Shown: positions 11,823 through 23,615 of the stretch, one piece after another
How positions within the stretch are numbered: position 1 is the stretch's first letter
Layout of the letters: every line of letters starts with the position of its first letter
DNA from: Phaeotremella fagi
Taxonomy: Eukaryota; Basidiomycota; Tremellomycetes; Tremellales; Phaeotremellaceae
Assembly: GCA_001599715.1 (NCBI GenBank)
Contig: BCHU01000002.1
Span: 1,426,001-1,490,000, forward strand
Direction: 5' to 3'
Length of the DNA: 64,000 nt
Position numbers and translations under genes: made by a program
Notes under the pieces: model-generated
Told to the model about the DNA's origin: nothing
Seen by the model: only the letters and a program-made list of their open reading frames with translations
Database searches by the model: none

Positions 11823-13080
11823 TCAGTTATAACTGCAAACATCACATTTAACTTCCTTTGACCAATTCTCATATTCAATCGACTCCGGTCGATATATCTC
11901 TGGAATACCTAGCAAAGCCTCTGGTACAATTTGTTTTAGCCATTCTAAACTAAATTTGCGAATAGTTTCCTCTCCCTTAAATCCACCATAATAGCTCACG
12001 AAGTTCTTGATTTGATCTGTTTGACAACTTCCTCAGTGGTGATGTTATTCGAAGATCTTTTTACTTCTTTATCAGCTAGAATTTCTATTGATTCGGGTAA
12101 GGTTTTGAAACTTTTTTTTATGTAGTAAACTATCTCGGTTCCCTGTGAGAGCCGATAATTTTTAGCGTTGGAGGGTATTGGTGGAAGTAAAAACTTGTTG
12201 TGGCAACCTGGTACTATCTTCAGCCAAGTATATGGAAAAGTGCCTTTATCTGGTTCATGCCAATGATGAATTATGGTAGGAATATCTTCAATCTTTGAGT
12301 ATGGGTCTCCATATATAGAATCTGATAAATGAAAAGCTATACCACCTAAACACATTTTCTTGGTCTTCATGTGAGAAAGGAGTTTGAGAGAAGTGTCACC
12401 AGTTGTGTAGGTAGTTGAATTCTTGAATGGGTTTGGATATGGTACAAATCAGAAAACCTCTTAATCGATTTACGTGTGTGGCGAGCTGAAATACCACTGA
12501 GATTTAGTAGTATTGAACTGATATCTTCTTTACTGTTAAAACGTTACCCCAATTATGAAGCATGGTGTGATCTTCTAGAAGTATTTCAGTGAGCTTCTTT
12601 TTGCCGTACTTCCAGTGAAGTGAACTTCTTAATGATGGATTGAAAAGATTGATTCGAGTGACTTTATTCAACAAGTTTCTTTTTCTTGGAGAATGGAGGA
12701 TATCGTCGATGATTTACCAAAAACAAAACCGTTGAAATCGGTGATGTTGACTTCTGAATACAGATAATGATTAGCCCATTGATTAGTGATCTAATGATTG
12801 GTCAGCTACAAATGTGTCTGCCCAAAGCATCCCGTGTGAACGCATCTCCCTTTATCAGGAGACCTGTCCTGCAACTTACTGGATGAGTGGCTGCCATATT
12901 GAACAAATCTCCTTGCGCAATCTGAGACCAAGAGAGATTGGAGTTTATGTTGAAAGTGGGAACAAGATGACTACAAACCATTTGACCTAATTCAGTGGGC
13001 AACTTCAACAAATAACAGGCTGTAGTGATTGCGCCACCATTATTTGCGGCGTTGAGATCATCAGATGAGATCTCATCCAT
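11823..13080 (-). pseudogene. F-box-like tandem paralog C, decayed
   Basis: Third and most damaged copy of the local F-box-like family. Exon 1 is intact (start MDEISSDDL; LPTELGQMVCSHLV) and its intron still splices into YLYSEVNITDFNGFV. Near 12685-12697 one base is missing relative to copies A and B, shifting the frame before the conserved SPRKR segment. An in-frame TAA lies at 12504-12506. The frame shifts again before the segment starting MKTKKMCLGGIAFHL. Near 11996 a TGA ends the frame unless a 50-nt intron (11950-11999) is used. The C-terminal signature survives as NWSKEVKCDVC, stop 11823-11825. Several independent lesions support calling it a pseudogene. Its upstream block is still conserved. 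Confidence 0.75.
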
Positions 13081-13187
13081 GTTGATGAATATTCGTTGGA
13101 TTTAGTGATAAGAGAAGACAAGAAATAAAATATGGAGATAATGCAGATGACTTGCACTCGCATAGAAGACTTGAATTTTCGAGCTCA

Positions 13188-13198
13188 ATGAAAGGACG
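13188..13198 (-). promoter_or_regulatory. conserved upstream block, paralog C
   Basis: ATGAAAGGACG, 108 bp before the copy C start. The same block (ATGAAAGGATG) occurs at similar distance before copies A and B, each followed upstream by a CC-C-TTTG stretch. It probably represents a shared promoter element copied with the gene. Confidence 0.45.
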
Positions 13199-13311
13199 GC
13201 TACGTTGACTTTTCACACCTTTGTAGTTTTGCACTATTGCATAGCTTCTACATAATTGAGAACCATGATAATAAACCATTGAATCATCCTCAGCTTCTTG
13301 AGACCGCAACA

Positions 13312-14514
13312 TCAACCACAAACAGGACATTTAACTTCCTCTGACCAATCTTCGTAATCAATAGATCCGGGGCGATAATCCAAGTGAAGGTGTGAGAGAG
13401 AATTGTCTACGAAGCTTTTCAGCCAGTTGGGATCCCCTTCGTGAGATGGGTCGGTGCAGAAGATAATTGAAGTTCTTGATCTGATTTTTCTCGACCATAT
13501 CCTTCTGACTAAGAACATGCTGAGATCTCATTAATTCTTTCTCGGTTGACCTGAATAGTAAATCCGCGTAATTTTCAATATTGTACACCATGTCTGTTTT
13601 TGCCAGTGGGTTCTGATGGGGAGTTGAAACCAAATGAGTTGGTGGAATGATGATTTTATTTAGGCAACCTGGTATGAGATGAAGCGTGGGTGTTTCTTCT
13701 GAATCAAGTGGTTCCCAGTGTTGAAAAACCGTTGGTATATCTTTGGACCATGGATCACCATAAAACGGGTCTAGCATGTCGAAGTTTGAGTATCGTGTAC
13801 AGATGTTTTTGGCTTTTATATGAGACAACGGTCTATCAGTGAGCCGAGGACATGGTTCTTTCTCCAAAAGTAGTTCACTAGGAAATCCTGCTGACCAAAT
13901 ATTATCAGCTATAGTGGTTCCCCAAGGAGGTGTGGTGCGAACAGAGATACTAGTTAGGTTTTGTAATAGGTCACTATTTTCTGTATTACCAAGTATTACC
14001 ATGAGATCCGTGTACCAACTCCGGAACAGTTTCTTGTCTTTAACATAAGATTCGGCCATTTCCTGAAGACCCGAGTAACCTCTAATTGAAGGGTTGAACA
14101 AGTTGATTTGAGTAACTTGATTTAGGAGATATCTTTTTCTTGGTGATATAGAGGAGGTTCCAGAATCCAAAACGAAACCTTTGATATCGGTGATGTTGAC
14201 TTTTGAGTACAGATATTGAATAGCCCAATCATAGGTTTTCTGTGACAGGTGTTAGCTCAAAAGGGTTTCTTTCTCGATGTATATGAATGTATCTTCCTCA
14301 AGTGTTCTTCACTTACCGAATGTGACATTGTCATGCCAAAAAGACCCCCTTGCGTAACGTCTTCCCATTTTAGATTGTCAGAAGTCAAATCTGGATTGGG
14401 AACGAGATGACTACATATGATTTGACCAATTTCATTTGGGAGATTTAGTAGTGCAGAATCAGTGGTGTTGTTACCCTTACCACATTCTGAAATTCTTGAT
14501 GAAGTTTCTTCCAT
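13312..14514 (-). CDS. F-box-like tandem paralog B, with 3' frameshift
   Basis: Second copy of the F-box-like family; function unknown. Exon 1 starts MEETSSRISECGKG and contains LLNLPNEIGQIICSHLV, an F-box-like helix. One intron joins MSHS to KTYDWAIQYLYSKVNITDI. A long exon follows with SSISPRKRYLLNQVTQINLF and GDPWSKDIPTVFQHWEPL. Around 13495-13499 a run of five A (minus strand) makes the sequence one base longer than in copy C. The frame carrying the family C-terminus (YEDWSEEVKCPVCG, stop 13312-13314) therefore differs from the main frame, which instead ends at 13358. Either the gene is newly broken, ends with an unrelated tail of about 40 residues, or the run holds a sequencing error. 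Confidence 0.65.
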
Positions 14515-14631
14515 ATTGATAGATTGATTTTTGGAAGAGAGAAAAGACAGAAAGAGAGACGAAGATTCAGAAAGGATAGTGTACTGTATACTGTCTGTGA
14601 TTGTGAAGAAGACAATGAAATTCAAACCTCG

Positions 14632-14642
14632 ATGAAAGGATG
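14632..14642 (-). promoter_or_regulatory. conserved upstream block, paralog B
   Basis: ATGAAAGGATG, 118 bp before the copy B start; matches the blocks upstream of copies A and C. Confidence 0.45.
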
Positions 14643-14738
14643 TCTGTACTGGTCTCTTCCCCTTTGTACTACATATCACTATTACATAATCTGGATACTA
14701 CTTTACAAATACTATCTGATATCAACTTTCTGAACTAA

Positions 14739-15928
14739 TTAACCACACACAGGACACTTGAACTCTTCCGACCAATATTCATAGTTGATGTTTTCAGGTC
14801 GGAATCTCTCCTCAATCTCTCCAATAGCCTTCTGTACAGTACACTTCAACTGCTCCATTTCTTTTTCGTTGGTTTCTTTTTGCTTGAAGCCGACAACATA
14901 TGTCACTTCAGTTGTTGACCTGAGCTGTTCGATAATCTCAACCTCAGTGAGATCATCTGAATTTTCTTCTTTCCATCTGGAAGCACACTCTGTCATCGTT
15001 TGAGATAACGCTAGGAGACTTTGTTTGACTTGATCCAGCTGTGTACTTTGAAAATAACAAAACTGGTCGTGGGTAGAGCTGAGTATGTATCTGTTTTGAA
15101 GACCTGCTTGGATGTTGTTGCTGGTCCAATCATCTTTTGACGGGGTTTCCCAGTGGTGAATAAATGTTGGAGTGACTTCAATTGGTGAATATGGTTTGTC
15201 ATGATATGAACCGGTTATTTCAAATTTGACCCCACCCCTACACATGGTCTTGAATCTTCTGTGAGATTGAAATTCATGTTGTTCATTTCTGATTCCTGCA
15301 TTGTCTTGTATATCATACAAAATGACGCCTTCATTTGCTTGGTTGACAGATCCCATTCCCTGATATGAAGACACATGAACAGAAAGACTAGTTAGCCTTT
15401 CCAGTACCTTGCCATCTACTTCGTTACCATAAATATTGCAAAAATGTTTAAACCAATCCTGAAACATATCCATATCTTCAAATGACTGTTTGTGGAGGGG
15501 TTTAGTTGAATTTCTCCTCACCGAGTCGCCAAACAAGTGAATCTCAGTCACTCGATTCAGAAGAGATCGTTTTCTTGGTGATATAGAGGAGATTGAGGAT
15601 TGGTTGCCTAAAACAAAACGCTTGATATCGGTGATGTTCACTATTGAATACAGATGACGACTAGCCCAAAGATTTGTTTTCTGTTGGAGGTAATGGAGTT
15701 AATTCAAACTTTTTTTGTTGCACTTACTGAGTTTGAGATTGTCAGGTCAAAAAGGGTATTCTGATCAATACCAGACCATTTTTTACGAGGGGGTTTAGGA
15801 GGTAGTGGAGTTTGAACAAGGTAGCTACAGATCTGATCACCTATCTCGTTGGGGAGACTAAGTAGCAATGAGGTGGTAGTGGCAACATCATCTTTGATGG
15901 ATAGAGTATCGATTGAAGGTTCCTCCAT
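14739..15928 (-). CDS. F-box-like tandem paralog A, intact
   Basis: Intact member of a three-copy family; I do not recognise the function. Two exons. Exon 1 starts MEEPSIDTLSIKDD and has LLLSLPNEIGDQICSYLV, which resembles an F-box first helix (LPxEI). The intron of about 47 nt joins SNS to KTNLWASRHLYS. Exon 2 has VNITDIKRFVLG, SISSISPRKRSLLNRVTEIH, FIHHWETPSKDD and the C-terminal signature YWSEEFKCPVCG. The CPVC pair sits at the extreme C-terminus in all copies, suggesting a metal site or lipid anchor. No signal peptide or membrane span. About 390 residues. If truly F-box, it would be an SCF substrate adaptor, which is inference from one short helix. Confidence 0.8.
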
Positions 15929-16541
15929 GATAAATTCTGTGTTTGATGAAGTAAAGAGAGAGAAATTGAAAACAAGACTAGAAGACGTGAAAAATATGTC
16001 AAGCAGACGGAGATAACATTTGCATGAAAGGATGTATTCAATGCCTTCCCACCTTTGGATTTACAGTGTTTTACAGTATCTTACACGTTCGACGTGTTTT
16101 CAGCGTTGAATGGAGTAAACCCTCCCCTCTCTGATGAATGGTGCGCTTCTGATTCATAGATGAGAATAAATCAAAGGTCGTTGAATTGCCTGTCCGAGTC
16201 GTCTACTGGCTATCGTAAAGCAGAGTCAATCCCGGGTGAACTTCGGATTCGCCATGTGATAGGAGATTTACATGTGGGGCACCAACACCTGTGGGGCTTT
16301 TCAGCGTCATGTTGTGGTCATTCATCTACAGTATCCGCTAATTGACTTGGTTTCTTCTTCTTTCTTCTTTTCTCTTTATCTCTTCATTCCTTTCTTATTT
16401 AACATCAGATCTGAATATCATCCTCGACTCAGAGCAAAAACAGTCTTCAAATCAATCCCCAAAACTTCACTCTCAATAGACAACCTTTCAACGCTTCCAT
16501 TCACACTCCACTTCCCATCCTTCACATTCTCCTTCTAAATC
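15929..16541. other. divergent promoter region (paralog A / branching enzyme)
   Basis: No gene seen. The left part holds the conserved block ATGAAAGGATG at 16024-16034, 96 bp before the copy A start. The right part is CT-rich (about 16345-16400), typical of a strong fungal promoter and leader for the branching-enzyme gene. Confidence 0.6.
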
Positions 16542-19308
16542 ATGGCTCTCGTTCAAAAACCTCTACCTACTGATGGTGAGTAACTAGAGTGATGATAGCA
16601 CTCTGAACTAACTCCTCCTGATAGGTACAGGCGTCTTAGAGCTTGATCCTTGGTAAGCATCAACTCCCTTGTACTTCACATACTCCCTCTAACACGTAAA
16701 CAGGCTTGAACCTTTCACTCCAGCTATCAAAGCTCGATATGCAGCTTACCAAAAAGCCCTCGATGTGATTGATCAACATGAGGGTGGTCTCGCTCATTTC
16801 TCCGAGGCTTACAAGACAATGGGATTACAAGTTGACGCTAGTGGTGGTGTAACCTATAAGGAATGGGCTCCTGGTGCTGTAGCAGCTAGATTGATCGGAG
16901 AATTCAGTATGTCTCGTGATTCGCATATAACATAGGATTCAGCTCATTGTGATAGACAACTGGGATCATACCGCTAACGTAATGACCAAAAACGCTTTCG
17001 GTGTTTGGGAATGCTATGTTCCCCCCAAAACTCTCGGAGTTTGTCCTATCCCCCATGATTCTATGATCAAGATTTCAATGACGACCCCATCTGGTGACTC
17101 GATTGATAGACTCCCAGTTTGGATCGAAAGAGTTACTCAAGATTTAAGTATCTCTCCTATCTACGATGCGAGATTCTGGAATCCACCAAAGGAGCAAAGA
17201 TATCAGTTCAAACATGGTCATTCGACTAATTCTATCGAAGGACTCAAGATCTATGAAGCTCATGGTGGGTGTTCTTTAGTGGTTAGGATACTGACGCCCA
17301 ATCTTAGTTGGTATCTCTAGTCCTAACATGAGAGTTACCACGTACAAGGAATTCGAAACTGAGGTCTTGCCTAGAATTAAACAATTGGGATACAATTGTA
17401 TTCAAATGTGGGTCAAATGTAAATCAAAGCTAATGACAGGATGGCCATCATGGAGCACGCCTACTATGCTTGTAAGTCCGAACCAATGTCTTGACTTTCA
17501 AAGCTAACTCAAGACAGCTTTCGGTTATCAGGTCACCAACTTCTTCGCAGCTTCTTCAAGATACGGTACTCCTGAAGAACTCAAATCCCTCATCGACAAA
17601 GCTCATGAACTCGGTCTCACAGTTTTACTAGATGTAGTACATAGTCATGCTTGCAAGAACATTCTGGATGGGTGAGTTGAACCAAACTGACATGGAAAAC
17701 TGACACCGCTAGTATCAACATGTTCGATGGAACTGATCATCTTTATTTCCACGAAGGTGCTAAAGGTAGACATGAGCTTTGGGATTCCAGATTATTCAAT
17801 TACGGTTCCCATGAGGTCTTACGATTCCTTCTGTCAAATTTACGCTACTACATGGATGTTTATATGTTCGATGGATTCAGGTTTGACGGTGTTACTAGTA
17901 TGATGTACACTCATCATGGTATTGGAACGGGTTTCTCTGGTGGGTCATCTTTGACGTCATGAATCACTGAAGCTAACTCGTTGCAGGTGGTTATCACGAA
18001 TACTTTGGTGATAATGTTGATATGGAGGCTATGGTCTATCTCATGCTTGTCAGTTTTTTCTCAAATCAACCTTGTGCTAGAAACTGACCATGGATTCAGG
18101 CCAATCAAATGCTTCACGAAACTTACCCCAATGTCATAACCATCGCCGAAGATGTCTCAGGAATGCCAACGTTATGTCGACCAGTTGCTGAAGGTGGTGT
18201 CGGATTTGATTACAGACTTTCAATGGCCATTCCCGATATGTTCATTAAGCTGTTGAAGGAATCTACAGATGACGCATGGGATATGGGTAATTTGGTACAC
18301 ACGCTTACCAACAGACGATACAAAGAGCGAAGTGTCGCTTACGCTGAAAGTCACGATCAAGCTTTGGTCGGTGATAAGACTTTAGCGTTCTGGTTGATGG
18401 ACAAAGAAATGTGTATGTCATTTCGACACGATAGCGGAGACACGCTGACCAAGTTGTTATGATGTAGATGATTTCATGTCTACACTCTCACCTATGACAC
18501 CGATCATTGATCGTGGTTTGGCTTTACATAAGATGATTAGGTAAGTTGTTTGTACTGCGAGTTGGATCCAGCTGATAAATCCCAGATTCCTTGTTAACAC
18601 CTTGGGTGGAGAGGCATATCTCAATTTCGAGGGTAACGAATTTGGTCATCCAGAGTATGTATTCTGTGTTTCATACACCTTCGATCGCTAACTCTGATCC
18701 TCCAGGTGGATGGACTTCCCTCGTGAAGGTAACGGAAACTCTTTCGCTCATGCTCGAAGACAATTCAATTTAGTTGATGATCAATTATTACGATACAAAT
18801 TCTTGTACGAATTTGATATCGCCATGAACTGGCTTGAAGAGAAATATCACTGGTTGAGCGCTCCACAGGTGAGTTGGAAAGGTAATCCTTTGATCACCAA
18901 CTGACACATACTAGGCTTATGTTTCATTGAAAAATGAAAGTGACAAGATCATCGTTTTCGAACGAGCTGGTTTATTGTTCATCTTCAATTGTAAGTGTTA
19001 TGATTTCGATTAGTTTTGAGATTCAGCTGACCATGGCTCTCAGTCAACCCAACACAGTCATTCACCGACTATAGAGTAGGTGTCGAAGATGCAGGTGAAT
19101 ACAAGGTCATTCTTTCATCCGACGAATCAAAATTCGGTGGTCACGATAGAATCGATCTCAATGGGAAGTACTTTACTACTGCTATGGATTGGAACGGAAG
19201 AAAGAATTGGTTACAAGTGGGTTATCTCTCGATGGACCATTTCATGTACTAATGATTCGCCTGTAGGTTTACACTCCTGCAAGAACCGTTTTGGTTCTGG
19301 GTAAATGA
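16542..19308 (+). CDS. GLC3: 1,4-alpha-glucan branching enzyme
   Basis: Makes the alpha-1,6 branches of glycogen in the cytosol. Start [20 protein letters not shown]. It has the N-terminal CBM48 region ([20 protein letters not shown]) and then a GH13 barrel with all four conserved regions: [19 protein letters not shown] with the nucleophile Asp, IAEDVSGMP with the acid/base Glu, and [11 protein letters not shown] with the third Asp. The C-terminal all-beta domain starts around [12 protein letters not shown], and the protein ends ARTVLVLGK. About 680 residues, the normal length. More than ten introns of 45-60 nt are spread through it. Nothing looks damaged. Confidence 0.97.
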
Positions 19309-19638
19309 TGTTTGGATGAAATGGATAAATAAAGTTGGGACGGAATGAAATGAGATGAATTATATCTGAAATGGAACTTGCAATGTTTCATTTGGGTTTT
19401 CCGAAATAAGATTGAAGAAGAAAATGGAAATGGAAATGATTTTATGATGGTATCAGGAACGTAATAATAGTTGAACCAGTTTTATGCAAGTTGAATTCAT
19501 GTGATTCGAAACTGGACTCGGGTATGGCAAGGGATGATTGCAATCGTAGAGTATTTCTTGGTAGTTTGAACAACATCTCTTTCATTTACTATAATGTTTG
19601 CATGCTGTTCAAATGCCATATTGTACAGTATTTTCCTA
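19309..19638. other. convergent 3' region, no gene seen
   Basis: Tail-to-tail space between the branching enzyme and the ChaC-like gene. AT-rich, consistent with two 3' UTRs. Confidence 0.6.
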
Positions 19639-20698
19639 TCATACATCTAGGAGTTTGACTTGAGCCTAAAAAAGAGGTTAAATCGTGATACGATGGGTAA
19701 CGAGGAAATATTCACCTCGAGTTGGAACAGATAATCATCTTTGACATGTGGATAAAGTTCTCTAACTGATTCAGCTAGTTTATATATATAATCCTGGACC
19801 AGTCAGTAGACAATATCACTTTCTTTTATTGATAGAGTACACTAACTTTGTTAGGTCCAGATGGACCTTGACAAGATATTATTCGAGCAGCTGATTCAGC
19901 TAATGGTTCGTATCCAACTATCGTTTCCTCAGTATTCATTACGGAAGAGGGGACTCACTAAAAGCTGGATTATCGGATTTCCCTATCCATATCGTTGCCT
20001 TTTGATTTCTGTTTCAACATGTAACGAGGAGGTAGAGAGATGACTTACGTTGGGAACGACTATTATTTCTTTCTCTTCGTGGATTGAATACACTGGTACG
20101 ACGTGGTCTGTATATCCATTCTATGATTTATCAGTTTACACATATCAGAGAATTTAAAATTTGTAAAAGACAAACCTTCTCTCTATGTTCTGTAATCGAT
20201 AAAAAAATTCAGTCTGAAAATCCTCAAACAATCGAAAATCCATACCAACCTAAATAAGCTTTCACCTCCACCTCCCTAGTTGGATCTATACGATAACAAA
20301 CCCCCCAAACGTATTCATCACCAATATCTTGTGGTTCCTAAAAAACCGAAACGTCAATCACAAACCTTCTCCTATGCTCGTAAAACACGACACTCACGTC
20401 CGGACCTACTTTCTCCCAATCATCAACTGAAATCACAGTCACCACCCTCCCAGGTCTTTCTGGGGTTCCCCTGTGATCTATGGAAGATTGCGCGAATCTT
20501 CTGATAACGTTTTTAACGTATCCGTTACCTGTTCTCTATCAGTTTTTCGCTTGATTCAAAGGGAGTTGGGAAATTAGACTTGCGTTTTTCGATTGCGTGT
20601 GGACTTTTGTTTTGGAGTCAGGAACTGTAGTGAGGGACCGTTTGTACTTACGGTGGTTTCCAGATCAATGATCCGTATCCAAAGACCCAATACACCAT
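19639..20698 (-). CDS. ChaC-type gamma-glutamylcyclotransferase (glutathione-specific)
   Basis: Cytosolic enzyme that releases 5-oxoproline from glutathione, leaving Cys-Gly. The start [16 protein letters not shown] contains the YGSLIWKP substrate loop that defines ChaC. After [10 protein letters not shown] the chain continues [13 protein letters not shown] and [13 protein letters not shown], also diagnostic, then [12 protein letters not shown] with the region of the catalytic Glu, and [12 protein letters not shown]. It ends [10 protein letters not shown]. About eight exons; the second (PHAIEKRK) is very short and its borders (introns of 48 and 46 nt) are my best fit. About 240 residues, the family norm. 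The head-to-head neighbour is an epimerase gene. Confidence 0.9.
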
Positions 20699-20941
20699 TC
20701 CACTCTCACCTTGTCTTCTCTTTATTACCTGGATATTGAGATTACAGTAATTTCACGAAATTATCTGGTTGACCTACTCTTCGCTCGTCATTTCACGTGC
20801 TTATCAAATTCAATCGGCCGTTTTAATCGGTTTTGACCGGTTGGAATAAGTCCAGTACAGAAAGATCATCCACCACCTTTGAATCTAACTATTCTTGTTA
20901 AATATCACATACCACCGAGCCATAGCTAACTACCATCCTCG

Positions 20942-22226
20942 ATGTCAATCGCCCTTAAAGACTCTAAAATCCTTTTAACAGGTGCAACAGGATTCATTGG
21001 AGGTAAATGATTCACTACCAACAAAATTAAATCGATCAAACTAACCCAACCAACTCAGGAACTATCCTCGCAACCCTCCTCGAAACCACTTCACCATCAA
21101 CCATAACCATCCTCCTCCGGTCAACATCATCTATCAAACCATTCGACAAACTCGTAGAACAAGGTTTGAATCTGGTAATAAGTCAGAGCACGGATGATGA
21201 GAGTTCCGAAGCGGAGACTCGATTCATGGCTGAGGATTACGATGTTGTTATCCATGAAGCTGGCGCTGATACCTTACCTTGGATTAAAGGGTTGATTAAC
21301 GGGTTAGAGGATAGGGTTAAGAATGGGAAGGGAAAGAGACCTATTTTCGTTTATGGTGGGGGCACGGGTAATATCGCTGATGATTGTCGAGGTGAATTTG
21401 CACAGAAGAAGGTTTATAGTGTAAGTCCGAGGATTTATTCACTTGGGGTGATTGAAGTCATGTAACTGATTGAAGATGTTCTTTGAAGGATGTGGAAAAC
21501 CTTGAACATTGGGAGAACTTGAGTGGAGGCGCTTTCCATCGTGAAGGAGATCTCTTGTTAGTTCCATCGCTACTTCCATCTCTACTTTGAATAGTACCAG
21601 TGTTGATCGAATGTACATAGAACTGTCGCAGCGACTAAAAGAGATATCATCCAGGTCATCCATATAGCTCCAGGTCTTGTTTTCGGTACAGGAACTGGAC
21701 CTGTTCAAACTATCAGTACCCAGATTCCAGCAGTCATCAAACTCGCTGTTGAGAGGAAAAGAGCGGCGTATCTAGGTCAAGGATTAGGAGTTTGGAGTCC
21801 TGTGAGCCGGGATTACATCTAGCACTTTTGTGTGCATGAATCACTGACACATCATAGATCCACGTTAAAGATGTCGCCTCTGCCGTGGTCTTCTTAATAA
21901 ATCATTATTCGGATAGTACAAAAGAGATTATCGCGTCTACGACAGGATGGGAAACTTTGTACACCCTAGACACCCCCGAATTAATAAACTGGAAAGATAT
22001 CACTAAATTAATAGGGGATTCTTTGTATTCACTGAAGAAGGTTGATCAAAAGGCCGCGGAAAGTATAGAATTCGATGTGAACAATTGGAAAGCTTGTACG
22101 ACTATTTCCGCGAATGCTTGGACTCGGGGCGATAGGATTAAAGAACTTGGTTGGAAAGCTAAAGAAGCGAGTTTGAAGGATAGTATCAAGGATGATGTGA
22201 AACATTGGTTGGAAGTTTATGGGTGA
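20942..22226 (+). CDS. NAD(P)-binding epimerase/dehydratase-like protein
   Basis: Extended short-chain dehydrogenase (Rossmann) protein. The substrate is unknown; relatives act on sugar nucleotides or flavonoid-like ketones. The start MSIALKDSKILLTGATGFIG carries the GATGFIGG loop. Later come VIHEAGADT, FVYGGGTGNIADD in the active-site Ser/Thr position, HIAPGLVFGTGTGPV and GQGLGVWSPIHVKDVASAVV, the usual end of the nucleotide-binding half. It ends VKHWLEVYG. The expected YxxxK is not obvious; the frame after the exon near 21420 is joined by a short intron whose exact ends I am less sure of. About 350 residues. Confidence 0.85.
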
Positions 22227-22879
22227 TGTTGTTGTTCGCTTTATCGCGATCGATGTATGTACTCATTCGGTTAAAATTCTACGGCCCTTTAGTCGAGAAG
22301 TCATCTTTACCTCCAAAATGTAAAACAAACTGTTACAACCTGGGTACAAGGACTCGTATAGTAGATAAATATCACCAGGTTTTGGATGAACTTGAGATAT
22401 TCAACCTTTCGTGTGGCTATCTATCATAATGCACACGCTCATCATAACAGTATTTCCTCGCAGGACCCGGGAAGGAAGGTATACCAGCGTTCTACATTAG
22501 AAAAAAAAAAAAAAAAGAGCAAGAAAGAAAGTTCCCTTTTCGATGCCGTCCAACAGTACAGAAAGAATTGTCTAACTACATGACTTTTAGGAGCAGCCAA
22601 CTTTACAGATGATTCAGAAAAACAACTCTTGTCCCGAAAATAGATGAATCAATGATTCCCCTCGTTTGATCGGGCGAGAACAAAAGAAATCTTTTTCCAA
22701 TTGAAATTTAACTCAGCTCAATTTGAATGAACGTGCGAGATACGTAAAGCCGAAAAGAAAAGTCAATTTCAACTTCAGATAAATGAAAATTGGTTTGTTT
22801 CTCAGTTCGCTTATTTAAAATGTGACTGAAATACAAAATGAAAGTATATTGCATTTTCATTATCAGATAAACACTTTAG
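22227..22879. other. intergenic, poly-A run, no gene seen
   Basis: Contains a run of about 16 A near 22500-22516. No open frame with splice support. Confidence 0.6.
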
Positions 22880-23450
22880 AGCTATCTCCGACCCTTATCT
22901 GCGTTTTTGGAGAGGTGATGCATTAAGAAAAAAAGTGATCGCCTGCAGTGGGTCGTAGAATTTTTGTGTGTGGCACTACATTTATCTTTTTTTAAGCTAA
23001 GACTCTGACTCAAAGTTTATGAAAGAATTGCATAGACTGTATCTTTTTCCCTGTTACGCTGAGCTGAGACTCACATTAGCGAGGGAATATTTCTTACGTT
23101 CGTTTAGGAGTTTTACTCCGATTCAGATTAGGCAAGAAACTTGATATGAAAAATGGAATTTATCGCCTTCTCAGTTGAACTCCGATTCAAATTTGAGTCA
23201 TTTTAGCGAGATAAACCACTTCTTATCTTTAAACTGAAACTCCGAACATATTTTCAAAAGCGTTATCGGTTTAAAAATATATTTAGTCGGTTTCAAAGTC
23301 AGACTCCGTACTAATTTCAAAGGAGTTAGGGAGGTAAAACAGTTTTTTTTTGTCTAGTCGTAAAGCTCCGATTGAATGATAAACGGATTTAGCGAGATAA
23401 GACAATTTACTGTGTTTGAAAACCAAATCTCCGAATCAAATCTGCGAAAA
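22880..23450. repeat. degenerate tandem repeat, period about 62 nt
   Basis: A core ACTCCGA-like motif recurs at 23115, 23179, 23239, 23303, 23365 and 23428, spacings of 60-64 nt, with weaker forms at 22885 and 23002. About 35-40 nt after several cores a second element, AGCGAGATAA or a variant, recurs (near 23204 and 23391). Units are heavily diverged. No coding potential across it. It ends about 170 bp before the repeat-protein gene. Confidence 0.7.
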
Positions 23451-23615
23451 TAAGCGATCGGGTCTTGAAAAGCAAGATAAGTTAAGTCATAAGACTGACA
23501 TATACATAGATTGGTTTTTTTCGCAATTCAAATCCTTTTCCTCACCATTTTTGGCTTTCACTAAATCCCCTCAACTCAACTCCAACTACTTATCTCACAT
23601 CAACCGATACTAAGA

